A DNA stretch of 50,089 bases from SCTG01 sp964384595 (GTDB taxonomy: Bacteria > Nitrospirota > Nitrospiria > Nitrospirales > NS-4): NCBI GenBank assembly GCA_964384595.1, contig CAYLLY010000008.1, forward strand, positions 1 to 50,089. Reading direction: 5' to 3'. This document shows, piece by piece, positions 33,911 through 41,900 of this stretch (within the stretch, counting starts at the first letter, position 1; the number at the start of each line of letters is the position of its first letter). A program made the translations under genes and the position numbers. The notes under the pieces are model-generated. The model saw only the letters and a program-made list of their open reading frames with translations, made no database searches and was not told the origin of the DNA.

Positions 33911-34683
33911 GCTACCTCAAAACAGCGCTATGGACCTCGGCCCTCACCTTCGCCATAGGAATTCCGTTCCCCGGGATTTCGGCGGCCGACCAACCAGCAC
34001 GGTCCCAGGCCCAGGGAATCGAAGATCAAAGCAAGCGATCCGCGGCGGCTGTTGGAATGCCGGTATACAATCCCCCCAAGCGCGGCGCGCCCGGAGGCCG
34101 CGTGGGAGGCGGCACCCGTGGGCCCGGGGATGATTTGCCTACCCTATCCGTGCTGGCGCCCGATCACATCGGACTGACCACTCGGGAACAGCCGACGCTC
34201 TACTGGTATCTCTCGAAACCGACGACTCTCCCCGTCGAACTGGCTATCATTCGCAGTCTGGGGGTCCAACCCTTGAGCCCTCTCCTGGAGACACGAATCC
34301 CTGCCCCCGCTCAAGCCGGCATCCAGGCCATCCGGCTGGCGGATCATGCAGTGAAACTTATTCCCGGTGAGCAGTATCAGTGGTATGTGACGCTGGTAGT
34401 CAAAGCGGAGCGTCGCTCTAAGGACATCGTCGCCGGCGGGTTTATCGAGCGCGTGGGGCCTCCTGAGGCCATCCAAGCAAAGCTCGACCAGGCAGGCAAA
34501 GCGCTCGTCCCGCACGTTTTTGCCGAAACGGGGATCTGGTATGACGCCGTGATGACGCTCTCGGAAATGATCGAGGCGGCGCCGAAGAACGTCCTGCTGC
34601 GAAAACAGCGGGCCGCGCTGCTGCAGCAGGTGGGGCTGCCGGTGGTCGCCAAGTATGACTTGAAGCATCCGACGGCCGATTGA
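33907..34683 (+). CDS. DUF928-domain exported protein
   Basis: This 258-residue protein has a signal peptide (about 1-27) and the hallmarks of DUF928: a YNPPKRGAPGGRVGGGTRG stretch (about 53-71), LSVLAPDHIGLTT and a PTLYWYLSKP segment. The ATG overlaps the cyclase stop (ATGA) and follows AGGAGG at 7 bases. The function of DUF928 is unknown; from memory it often neighbours CHAT, CHASE2 and TpsA/TpsB genes in cyanobacteria, which fits this operon. It is probably periplasmic. Confidence 0.85.
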   Translation: MSYLKTALWTSALTFAIGIPFPGISAADQPARSQAQGIEDQSKRSAAAVGMPVYNPPKRGAPGGRVGGGTRGPGDDLPTLSVLAPDHIGLTTREQPTLYWYLSKPTTLPVELAIIRSLGVQPLSPLLETRIPAPAQAGIQAIRLADHAVKLIPGEQYQWYVTLVVKAERRSKDIVAGGFIERVGPPEAIQAKLDQAGKALVPHVFAETGIWYDAVMTLSEMIEAAPKNVLLRKQRAALLQQVGLPVVAKYDLKHPTAD

Positions 34684-34689
34684 GAAAGG

Positions 34690-35355
34690 GTGAAGACCTC
34701 CGGAGTGTTCCTGGGCGGACTGCTGGCTTTGCTGCCGGCCGGTGTCTTCAGCGAGGATATCGTCGGGATGCGTCTCATTCCCGTCACAAGCCGGCATGAG
34801 CTTGCCGCTCAACTGCCCAGAGACACCACGCTCCTGCACGACCGCGCCGGAATCGAAAAGTTCCTGGCGGCGCTGGACTCGAGCCCGCCCGATTGGCATG
34901 CGCTCCACGGCGCGCCCGGCGACCACCCGAGTGAACAACTGTTTGCCCTGAACCGGGAACGGGACCGCCTGCGCGCAGGCCGTCACGCGCTCGCACAGCG
35001 AATCACCTTTCTCTGGGACGGCGCCCTGTCCGGCTACGTCCCGGACAAAGGCGGGTTCTTGGTCGCGATCGGTCCGGAGACGATCGCCACCAAGTGGGGA
35101 GTCGTGCGGTTCAAGCCGGAGAACCTGCCCGACGAGCTCGTGGCGGTGCCGCCGGCAAAACTCAAGGCGTCGCTGAGGAAGAGAACGGCGCGCGGTGAGA
35201 CCGTCACGGTGATCGTGGCGATGACCGGCCGGCTCGTGCCGGACGAATCGCTCATCTACGATTTCGCCCACGAAGACCCCGGCCAGGGCATGATCATGCC
35301 GATGGTGCGGGTGGAGCGGCTCGACTATTTCATCGGCCTGACGAGCACCAGGTAG
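34690..35355 (+). CDS. Exported protein of unknown function at the end of the TPS operon
   Basis: This 221-residue protein has a likely signal peptide (about 1-21, ending at GVFSED). I recognise no family. The mature part is mixed alpha/beta, rich in charged residues, with no cysteines and no further membrane segments. The GTG start lies 6 bases after the DUF928 stop, so it reads as the last gene of the operon. Its 3' end overlaps the convergent glycerate kinase gene by 31 bases. No terminator is visible between them. Confidence 0.65.
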   Translation: MKTSGVFLGGLLALLPAGVFSEDIVGMRLIPVTSRHELAAQLPRDTTLLHDRAGIEKFLAALDSSPPDWHALHGAPGDHPSEQLFALNRERDRLRAGRHALAQRITFLWDGALSGYVPDKGGFLVAIGPETIATKWGVVRFKPENLPDELVAVPPAKLKASLRKRTARGETVTVIVAMTGRLVPDESLIYDFAHEDPGQGMIMPMVRVERLDYFIGLTSTR

Positions 35356-36701
35356 AGATCGTTGACGTTGGTGCCGGTGGGGCCGGTGATGATGTGGCCG
35401 CCGACTTTTTTGAAGAATGTGTAACTGTCGTTTCGTTTTAAGTATGTCGCGGCGTTGAGCCGCTTCTTTTTGCCGCGCGCCACCGTGCCGCCATCCACGA
35501 CGGCCCCGGCCACATCCGTCGGCCCGTCGCGGCCGTCCGTGCCAATCCCCGTCACCCACACGCCGGACGCGCCTTGCAGCGCCAGCGCGGCCGCCAGCGC
35601 GAACTCCTGCGCCCGGCCGCCTTTTCCCGCCCCCCGCACCGTGACGGTCAACTCGCCGCCCGCAAGCACGCACACCGGACCGGGAAGCGCCGTCCGCCCC
35701 GCCAGGTTCTTCCCCAATTCCCCCATCCACCGCCCGACCAGGGACGCCTCGCCGGTCACAAACTCCTCGATGAGCACGCTTTCATAGCCGGCGGCACGGG
35801 CGGCCTTCGCCGCGGCTTCCAGCGCGAGGCGGTTGTTGCCGACGACCGCGTGCTGCACGCGCCGGAAGATCCGGCTCCCCGGTTTCGGCGTCTCGGGCCG
35901 CCAGCCGGCCAGCCCCTCGACCAGGTGAATCCGCACCGGTGCCGGCAGACGATCCCACAGTCCGTACCGGCGGATGATCCGGGCCGCGTCCAGGAAGGTA
36001 GTGCGGTCCGGCGCCGTCGGTCCCGACCCGATCACGCCAAGATCGTCCCCGCCGACGTCGGAGAGGATGAGCGTCAGGACCTGCGCGCGCGTCGCGGCCG
36101 CGAGGCGCCCGCCTTTGATCGAGGAGAGGTGCTTGCGGACGGCATTCAGTTCGGCGATCGTCGCGCCCGAGCGAAGCAGCAGGCGCGTCACGCGCTGCTT
36201 GTCCGCCAGCGTCAGTCCCTCATCCGGCAGAGGCAGCAGGCTGGAGGCGCCGCCTGAGAGCAGCACGATCAGAAGGTCTTCCGCTCCGAGCGACGACGCG
36301 ATTGCCAGCAGCCGTTGCGCCGCTCGCAGGCCGCGCCGGTCCGGAACCGGATGACCGGCCTCAGCCGTCTCGATGGCGGACTTCGGAGCGGCCTTCACGG
36401 CAGTGGAGGTCACGACGAACGCGGACTCGACCCGATGCCCGAGAACTTCGCAAACGGCCCGTGCCATGGGTATCGCGGCTTTGCCGGCGCCCACGACCGC
36501 CACGCGCCGGATGCGGCTTAGATCGTAGGCGCGGCCGGCCGCCCGGAGAGCGTGCCGCTTGAGGGAGAGCGCGGAACGAACGGCCTCGCAGGGATCGGCG
36601 GCCTCCAGCGCCGCCTGGAGCATGCGGCGCACATCAGCCCGGACGGGTGCAGGGGGAAGTTTCAGCGGGGCACGTCCGCCTTCAGACAGACCGCGGGACA
36701 A
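35325..36701 (-). CDS. Glycerate 2-kinase (DUF4147/MOFRL family)
   Basis: The 458-residue frame matches the MOFRL-type glycerate kinases, which phosphorylate D-glycerate in glyoxylate and serine metabolism. Visible landmarks are VAVVGAGKAA near residue 68, LLSGGASSLL, LSDVGGDDLGVIGSGPT, and the C-terminal MOFRL segment GTDGRDGPTDVAGAVVD. The cytoplasmic enzyme is of normal length. The start given is a TTG overlapping the upstream gene by 40 bases; starts nearer the ATG at residue 27 are also possible, since homologous proteins begin shortly before that helix. It is translated after the transglycosylase gene on the same strand. Confidence 0.87.
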   Translation of the reverse strand: MSRGLSEGGRAPLKLPPAPVRADVRRMLQAALEAADPCEAVRSALSLKRHALRAAGRAYDLSRIRRVAVVGAGKAAIPMARAVCEVLGHRVESAFVVTSTAVKAAPKSAIETAEAGHPVPDRRGLRAAQRLLAIASSLGAEDLLIVLLSGGASSLLPLPDEGLTLADKQRVTRLLLRSGATIAELNAVRKHLSSIKGGRLAAATRAQVLTLILSDVGGDDLGVIGSGPTAPDRTTFLDAARIIRRYGLWDRLPAPVRIHLVEGLAGWRPETPKPGSRIFRRVQHAVVGNNRLALEAAAKAARAAGYESVLIEEFVTGEASLVGRWMGELGKNLAGRTALPGPVCVLAGGELTVTVRGAGKGGRAQEFALAAALALQGASGVWVTGIGTDGRDGPTDVAGAVVDGGTVARGKKKRLNAATYLKRNDSYTFFKKVGGHIITGPTGTNVNDLYLVLVRPMK

Positions 36702-37645
36702 TCCTCGTTCCGGCGCGGGACCTTGATCCGGTGAGTCCCGCGCGGCAGGTGGTCCTTGCGGATTTCGGGGTTGAGGAGCTTCAGCTCGAGGAAGTACGTC
36801 CCGTACTGCTCCGCGACGGCCGCGAGGTGGCGCTGGCTTTCTTTAATGGTGACCGTCACCTCTTCGGTGTTCAGGGGCGGATAGAGATCGGCCTTGGCGA
36901 TGCCCAGGTACCGCTCGGGCTGGGAGAAGATCTCCTTGCTCACGATGATGCGCGGCACGTAGCGCATGGTCTCCGTGACGTAGTGCAGCTTCCAGTAGTC
37001 CTTGACTTTCTGCTCGCGCATGGACTTGAGAATATTGACCTCGCCGGCGTTGTAGGCCGCCATGGCGAGATACCAGTCGCCGAAGATGTCGTACAGCTTC
37101 TTGAGATACTTGACGGCGGCCTCGGTCGAGAGCTCCAGGTTGCGGCGATCGTCTTTCCAGCGATTGTTTTCCAGCGCGAACAGGCGGCCGGTCGCGGGAA
37201 CGAACTGCCAGGGTCCCGACGCCTTGGCCCGCGAATAGGCGGCGGAGATGCACTTGCTCTCCACCAGCAGGATGTACTTCAGGTCGTCCGGCAGCCCGGC
37301 CTCGGCCAGTTGCCGCTCGGCGGGCGGAAAGCAGCGGCCGGTGCGCTTGGCGAGAAGGATGCTGTCGCCCTCGCTTTCGAGAAAACGGTAGAACTCGAAC
37401 TCGATCCGCTCGCGAACCTGCCAGAGGTGCATCGGCACGGAAGCGCCGGCGAACGTCATGGTGTCGGGAAGCTGGTACGTGCTGAGGAAGGGCTTGGTCC
37501 TGGCCTGCAGGCTGCGGGTGGCGGCCTGCTCAACGGCATCCTTGACGAGCGCAGGCGGCGGCGGGTCGCTCATGGTGTCGGTCGCCAGCGGCACGACGAG
37601 CAGCGCGGCCGCCACCATAAACAGGGTTCCTTGCATCATTCGCAT
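36662..37645 (-). CDS. MltD-like lytic transglycosylase
   Basis: This 327-residue exported protein has a signal peptide (about 1-22), an SLT domain (about 110-230) with catalytic E129 in LLVESK, SRAKASGPWQFVPATG and AAYNAGEVN, and a C-terminal LysM-like segment (ending LPRGTHRIKVPRR). It should cleave peptidoglycan glycan strands in the periplasm. The start at 37645 is preferred over an ATG 27 bases upstream because GGGAGGG sits 5 bases before it. The gene overlaps the glycerate kinase gene. Confidence 0.9.
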   Translation of the reverse strand: MRMMQGTLFMVAAALLVVPLATDTMSDPPPPALVKDAVEQAATRSLQARTKPFLSTYQLPDTMTFAGASVPMHLWQVRERIEFEFYRFLESEGDSILLAKRTGRCFPPAERQLAEAGLPDDLKYILLVESKCISAAYSRAKASGPWQFVPATGRLFALENNRWKDDRRNLELSTEAAVKYLKKLYDIFGDWYLAMAAYNAGEVNILKSMREQKVKDYWKLHYVTETMRYVPRIIVSKEIFSQPERYLGIAKADLYPPLNTEEVTVTIKESQRHLAAVAEQYGTYFLELKLLNPEIRKDHLPRGTHRIKVPRRNEDCPAVCLKADVPR

Positions 37646-37733
37646 CGCACCCTCCCGCCGTCCAGACCGCATCCGAGCCGGATTCTAGCAAGGGTTCGGC
37701 AAGGCGGCAAGGTTATTCTGGTACACTGCCCGC

Positions 37734-38420
37734 ATGTCGCGCCTGACCGTGCTTCAACAGACCATTACGGCGTGCCGCAAGTGCCCACGCCTCGTGGCCC
37801 ACCGCGAGCAGGCGGCCAGCGTGAAAATACGCCGCTTCCGCGACTGCGACTATTGGGGAAAGCCCGTGCCCGGGTTCGGCGACGCGAAGGCGCGTTTGCT
37901 GATCGTCGGCCTGGCACCGGCGGCGCATGGCGGCAACCGCACGGGAAGAATGTTCACGGGCGATCGGAGCGGCGACTGGCTCTACGGCGCGCTGTACCGT
38001 TCCGGATTCGCCAGCCAGGCCGCGTCCGTGTCGCGTGACGACGGGATGCGGCTGATCGAGTGCTACATCACGGCCACAGTCCGCTGCGCCCCGCCGGGAA
38101 ACAAGCCGCTGCCGGAGGAATTCGACCGCTGCCGGCCCTTTCTCGCGGAAGAGCTGCGGCTCCTGCCCAGGGTGCGCGTGGTGGTCGCGCTGGGCCGGAT
38201 CGCGTTCGAGGGCTATCTGAAGGCGTGCCGGGAGCTCGGCCATTCGCTGCCGCGCCCGCTCCCATCATTCGGGCACGGCCGGGTCCATCGCCTGCCGTGG
38301 GGCGTCACGCTGATCGGGTCGTACCACCCGTCGCAGCAGAATACCTTCACAGGCAAATTGACGGCGCCGATGTTCGCCTCGGTCTTTGCCGCCGCGAAGC
38401 GCGCGCTCCGACAGCCCTGA
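37734..38420 (+). CDS. Uracil-DNA glycosylase, family 5 (UdgB-like)
   Basis: This 228-residue enzyme removes uracil and some other damaged bases from DNA. It has motif A GLAPAAHGGNRTGRMFTGD (59-77), which in family 5 lacks the usual catalytic Asp/Asn, and motif B HPSQQNT (198-204). Four cysteines (C14, C17, C118, C133) are placed to hold the 4Fe-4S cluster of families 4 and 5. Length is normal. It is a single gene between divergent and convergent neighbours. The bases TACACT about 7 bases before the ATG may be a -10 box. Confidence 0.9.
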   Translation: MSRLTVLQQTITACRKCPRLVAHREQAASVKIRRFRDCDYWGKPVPGFGDAKARLLIVGLAPAAHGGNRTGRMFTGDRSGDWLYGALYRSGFASQAASVSRDDGMRLIECYITATVRCAPPGNKPLPEEFDRCRPFLAEELRLLPRVRVVVALGRIAFEGYLKACRELGHSLPRPLPSFGHGRVHRLPWGVTLIGSYHPSQQNTFTGKLTAPMFASVFAAAKRALRQP

Positions 38421-38426
38421 ACGTCG

Positions 38427-38810
38427 TCACGCTTCTTTCATCATGAGATGCGCGACAAGGAACGACGCCTGTTGCAGCGCCGGAGAACCGGTGGCCAGAG
38501 GCGGGTCGAATTCCAGCCCCATGGTGTCACCGTTTCGCCAGACGACCTTCGCTACCAGCGACTCCGTCGCCTCGCGTCCCTCCTCCCCTTGGAACCGAAA
38601 CCGGAGTGTGACCCCCTGGCCCGGTTTCAGGAACTGCCTGGCGCAGAGCGCAACGCCGGTCCAGCTCAGTTTGCTCATGCTCCCCCAATAGACGTTGGTG
38701 TCGCCGGCCACCAGGATATCCACGCGCGTCAGGAGATGGTAGCGCCGGGTCCTTCGCCGCTCGCGGACCGTCATCCCGGCTGCCTTGTCTGTCGGTTCCA
38801 TTTTCTCCAT
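38427..38810 (-). CDS. Single-domain PilZ protein
   Basis: This 127-residue protein is a PilZ c-di-GMP receptor with the arginine motif RRRTRR (18-23) and SKLSWTGV (46-53), the SxxG part. It has no other domain, so it likely acts by binding partners. GGAGG directly abuts the ATG at 38810; the in-frame ATG three codons on (38801) has better spacing and may be the true start. A 59-codon membrane-protein gene ends 13 bases upstream on the same strand. Confidence 0.85.
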   Translation of the reverse strand: MEKMEPTDKAAGMTVRERRRTRRYHLLTRVDILVAGDTNVYWGSMSKLSWTGVALCARQFLKPGQGVTLRFRFQGEEGREATESLVAKVVWRNGDTMGLEFDPPLATGSPALQQASFLVAHLMMKEA

Positions 38811-38823
38811 CCTCCGTTCCTCC

Positions 38824-39003
38824 CTATTCCTCCGGCGAAGGCGCGTGGGTCCGTTTGGCGATCCGGAGCCGCCCTCCCGTGAAGCAGAGAAAACTGGCCG
38901 GCGTGCCAGGCCCCCTCCGCCGTGCCCGCTCGCGCTCGCTGGCCAACCGACGAAGGAATCCGACTACCAAGAGGATCACCACCATAACGCTCACCGTTTC
39001 CAT
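38824..39003 (-). CDS. Small membrane protein, 59 residues
   Basis: A leftward frame starts at ATG 39003, with AAGGGG 6 bases upstream, and ends in TAG 13 bases before the PilZ gene. The product has one hydrophobic helix (about residues 4-16, VSVMVVILLVVGF), then a strongly basic segment (RRLASERERARRR), fitting a single-pass protein with a cytoplasmic basic tail. No family is recognised. Its place before the PilZ gene suggests co-expression. Upstream, 39004-39215 shows nothing beyond a weak CATTCC/GGAATG hairpin. Confidence 0.5.
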   Translation of the reverse strand: METVSVMVVILLVVGFLRRLASERERARRRGPGTPASFLCFTGGRLRIAKRTHAPSPEE

Positions 39004-39215
39004 GTGGACCCCTTGCCGTGCCTTCCTTGTCCTCGCCGCTGTCGGCGCTTACAGGAAAGACGCAGCAAGGGCGGTGCCAGCCCTGAACCTGTCTATGTAT
39101 TGACCAAGAAAGAAAAACCTGGCAGGCCATTCCACTGATGGGAATGGGAATTCGTTCGAAAATGAACAGGAACGGAACAGCGCGGGAGGACGCCGCCGGA
39201 CAGAATAGTCCAGGC

Positions 39216-40139
39216 TTAGGGTTGGGCGGCCAGCGCGTTGAGTTCGGCCTGGTAAGCCGCCGCTTCAGCGTCCCGGCCGGCGGCCTTGGCGGCGCGGATC
39301 AGGCGCTTCCCCGCCTCCATCGCCTTGGGGACATGGTTCAGCGCGAGATACCCGCGGTAGGCCCGTTCGTAGAAGCCCATGGCCTCTTCCGGACGATTCT
39401 CCTCTTCCGAGAGCCGGCCAAGATTCACGAGATCGGCTTCGATGGCCGGGCGGTTCTCCGTTTCCTTGTCGAGGACGAGCGCCTGCTCGTAACGGCTGCG
39501 CGCCTCCATCCGCCGCCCCCGTTTCTCCGCCAACGCGCCGAGGTTGCTGTGGTTGCTGGCCGTGGAGCGCCGCTCGTTGAGCTCCGTGTTGATCGCCAGG
39601 GCCTGCCGGAAGTTCTGCTCCGCATGGTCCAGCTCGCCGCGCGCCTGCTGGAGGAGGCCCAGGTTGTTGAGAACGACCGCCTCGCCCCGGCGATCCTTGA
39701 TCTCGCGGGACAGGGCGAGGGCCTGGGCATAGTGACCGAGCGCCGCCGCGTGATCGCCCAGGAGGTGAGCCGCCTGCCCGCGATAGCTGAGGCCCTCGAC
39801 GGCGAGCACCTGATCGCCGATCTCCACCGCAATCCCATGCGCCCGGCGATGGAGCCCGGCCGCCCTGGGATAGTCGCCCTGGAGAGCCGCCACCGTGCCC
39901 AGATCGTTGAGCGCGCCGGCGAGGCCGGCCCGGTCGTCGAGACTCTCCGCCAGACGCCGCGCATCGTCGAAGATCAGGCCGGCGCGCGCGACATCGCCGC
40001 GGACCAGCGCGTGGCTCCCCTTGTCCCGGAGGTCCCGGACCTTCGCGGCCAGCGGGGGCAGCTCGGGGCTCGCGGCGCCGCCGGCGCAGCCGCCCGTGAG
40101 GAGCGCCAGGAGCAGGACGACCGGGGCGGCCCGGTTCAT
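39216..40139 (-). CDS. TPR lipoprotein at the end of the mla cluster
   Basis: This 307-residue lipoprotein has a signal peptide with lipobox LTGGC (C18) and about six TPR units (about 40-290), so it is probably a periplasmic scaffold anchored to a membrane. The ATG overlaps the mlaD stop by 4 bases (ATGA), so it is in the lipid-transport operon. It occupies the place where the auxiliary genes mlaC or mlaB often lie but is related to neither. It may link the transporter to another envelope complex. Confidence 0.85.
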   Translation of the reverse strand: MNRAAPVVLLLALLTGGCAGGAASPELPPLAAKVRDLRDKGSHALVRGDVARAGLIFDDARRLAESLDDRAGLAGALNDLGTVAALQGDYPRAAGLHRRAHGIAVEIGDQVLAVEGLSYRGQAAHLLGDHAAALGHYAQALALSREIKDRRGEAVVLNNLGLLQQARGELDHAEQNFRQALAINTELNERRSTASNHSNLGALAEKRGRRMEARSRYEQALVLDKETENRPAIEADLVNLGRLSEEENRPEEAMGFYERAYRGYLALNHVPKAMEAGKRLIRAAKAAGRDAEAAAYQAELNALAAQP

Positions 40140-41137
40140 TCCTTGACCACCTCGTCGGCGCGCAAACTCCGGGGCGCGACCGCGGCCCGATCCTCCGCGC
40201 GCGCGGCGCGCCCCTTGGCCGCGAAGGCGCTGATCGGGAATGTCTTCTTGGCGCCGGCCACCACCTCGCCGACGTCGTCCACCGTGCCCTGCACCGACCG
40301 CACCAGCGGCGGCACGTCCTGATGGACCGTCCCGCGAAGATCGCCCGTCATCGCTTTCACGTTGTCCACGGCCCCCTGAACCGAATCGACGACCGCCGGC
40401 AGCTTGGTGGTGGTGGTCTTCACGTCCTTCACCGCCTCGCCGGCCCGATCCACGCTCCCGCGCACGCCGGCCACGATGGCCGGGAGTTGCTCGGTCGCGC
40501 TGAGCGCGGCTTCGCGGATCGTCGCCGTCGTCTCCTTCACGTTGTCCAGCACGGCCGGGAGCCGGATGGACGCCTCCCGCACATGGTCGAGCGTCTTATT
40601 GCTCGTCTGCACCGCTGTGTGGACTCCGTCGGTGATCGCCTCGACCTTGACGAGCATCCGCTTGGCGGTATCCACGAGCGGCCTGATCTCCTGCATCAGC
40701 TCCGCGACGTTGAACGGCTCCTCCGCCTCGATGTGGCCGCCGGCCGGAATGACCGGCTTGTCCTTGTTGCCGACCGTGATCTCGATCTGCTGTTCGCCCA
40801 CGAACCCGCCGGACTTGCCGACCTTGGCGATGGAATTCTGCCTGATCTTTTCCTTGTAGCGATTGAGAATCTCCAGGGTGACCTTGGCGTCGTTCTGCTC
40901 GGTGAACTCCACCTTGCTCACCTTGCCGATCTGGATGCCCAGCAGCACCACCGGCTTGCCCGGCTTCAGGCCGTAGCCTTCGCTGAAGAGCGTGGTGATG
41001 TGGTATCGCTCCTCGAACAGATGCTCGCTCTTGGCCACGAACACGAGCACCGCGCCGATGATCAGAATGGGCACGAAGACGAACCAGCCCACGATCTGGT
41101 GGATGCGGGTCTGCGACAGGCGGTGTGAGTAATGCAT
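40136..41137 (-). CDS. mlaD: MlaD-type MCE lipid-binding protein
   Basis: This 333-residue protein has an N-terminal membrane helix (about 15-35), an MCE domain (about 40-120) with the GLKPGKPVVLLGIQIGKV segment, and a long helical C-terminal half with repeated LPAVVDSVQGAV-like units. MCE proteins form hexameric rings that carry phospholipids between membranes, with MlaE and MlaF in the inner membrane. The C-terminal helical part is much longer than in E. coli MlaD and may form a tube or needle, as in PqiB/YebT relatives. It lies 18 bases after the ATPase gene. Confidence 0.92.
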   Translation of the reverse strand: MHYSHRLSQTRIHQIVGWFVFVPILIIGAVLVFVAKSEHLFEERYHITTLFSEGYGLKPGKPVVLLGIQIGKVSKVEFTEQNDAKVTLEILNRYKEKIRQNSIAKVGKSGGFVGEQQIEITVGNKDKPVIPAGGHIEAEEPFNVAELMQEIRPLVDTAKRMLVKVEAITDGVHTAVQTSNKTLDHVREASIRLPAVLDNVKETTATIREAALSATEQLPAIVAGVRGSVDRAGEAVKDVKTTTTKLPAVVDSVQGAVDNVKAMTGDLRGTVHQDVPPLVRSVQGTVDDVGEVVAGAKKTFPISAFAAKGRAARAEDRAAVAPRSLRADEVVKE

Positions 41138-41155
41138 GGCTTTGCTCCTTCTCAG

Positions 41156-41899
41156 TCAGCTCGCGCCGAAAAACTCCGGCACCATCGGATCGTCCACCCG
41201 GGCGGCCTCGGCGGGCGGGCACAGGGCCACCAGGCGGCCGTCCCGCATCAGCGCCAGCCGGTCCATGAACGCGAACAGGGCGGTCGGCGCGTTGATGCTG
41301 GCGACGATCGTCAGCCCCTTCTCCCGCCGGTACTTCTCCAAGAGCCCCCGGAAGCGGATCAGGTCGTCGGCATCCAGCCCGAAGAGCACCTCGTCCACAA
41401 AGAGAATGTCCGGTTCTATCACCAGCGCCCGCGCCAGCGCCGCGAGGCGGGCGTCCCCCATCGCCAGGCCGCCGGGCAGGTGATCGTGAAACAGCTCCAC
41501 GCCGCATTCCGCGAGGCACGCCATGGCTTTCCCCCTGATCGTGGTCTCCGGCAGCGTGGTGTGATAGCGCAGCGGGAGGGCGACATTGCTATACACGCTC
41601 ATATTGCTGATGAGCGCCGGTTTGGCAAAGACGAACCCCACGCGCCGGCGGAGCTGCAGCACCTCCTCGTCGGACGCCGCGGCCGGATCGACACCCAGCA
41701 GCCGCACCGACCCCGCCGACGGCTCACCCATGCCCGCGCTGAGCTTCAGCGCAAGGCTCTTCCCGGATCGATTGGCTCCGACCAGCGCGACGGCCTCACC
41801 CTTGTGTACCGTCAAGCTGAAGTCCTCCACGTGCTCCAGGACGCCCTCGCTCGCGGAGACATGGTCCAGCACGATCACCGCTTCTCCCGCTTCCGCCAT
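41156..41899 (-). CDS. mlaF: MlaF-like ABC ATPase with degenerate motifs
   Basis: This 247-residue protein aligns with MlaF ATPases and lies between mlaE and mlaD. The Walker A box (GANRSGKS, 41-48) and Walker B D169-E170 are kept. Other elements have changed: the Q-loop glutamine is alanine (A92, in VFAKPAL where MlaF has LFQSGAL), the signature LSGG is LPGG (141-144), DEP is DEV, and the H-loop histidine is isoleucine (I202, SINAPT for SHDVPE). ATP binding looks possible but hydrolysis is doubtful. It starts 1 base after the mlaE stop. Confidence 0.88.
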   Translation of the reverse strand: MAEAGEAVIVLDHVSASEGVLEHVEDFSLTVHKGEAVALVGANRSGKSLALKLSAGMGEPSAGSVRLLGVDPAAASDEEVLQLRRRVGFVFAKPALISNMSVYSNVALPLRYHTTLPETTIRGKAMACLAECGVELFHDHLPGGLAMGDARLAALARALVIEPDILFVDEVLFGLDADDLIRFRGLLEKYRREKGLTIVASINAPTALFAFMDRLALMRDGRLVALCPPAEAARVDDPMVPEFFGAS

Positions 41900-41900
41900 G

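Noticed and set aside
36647..38038. 463-codon rightward frame across the transglycosylase gene
   Set aside because: It overlaps two well-supported genes in opposite or other frames and shows no protein family features.
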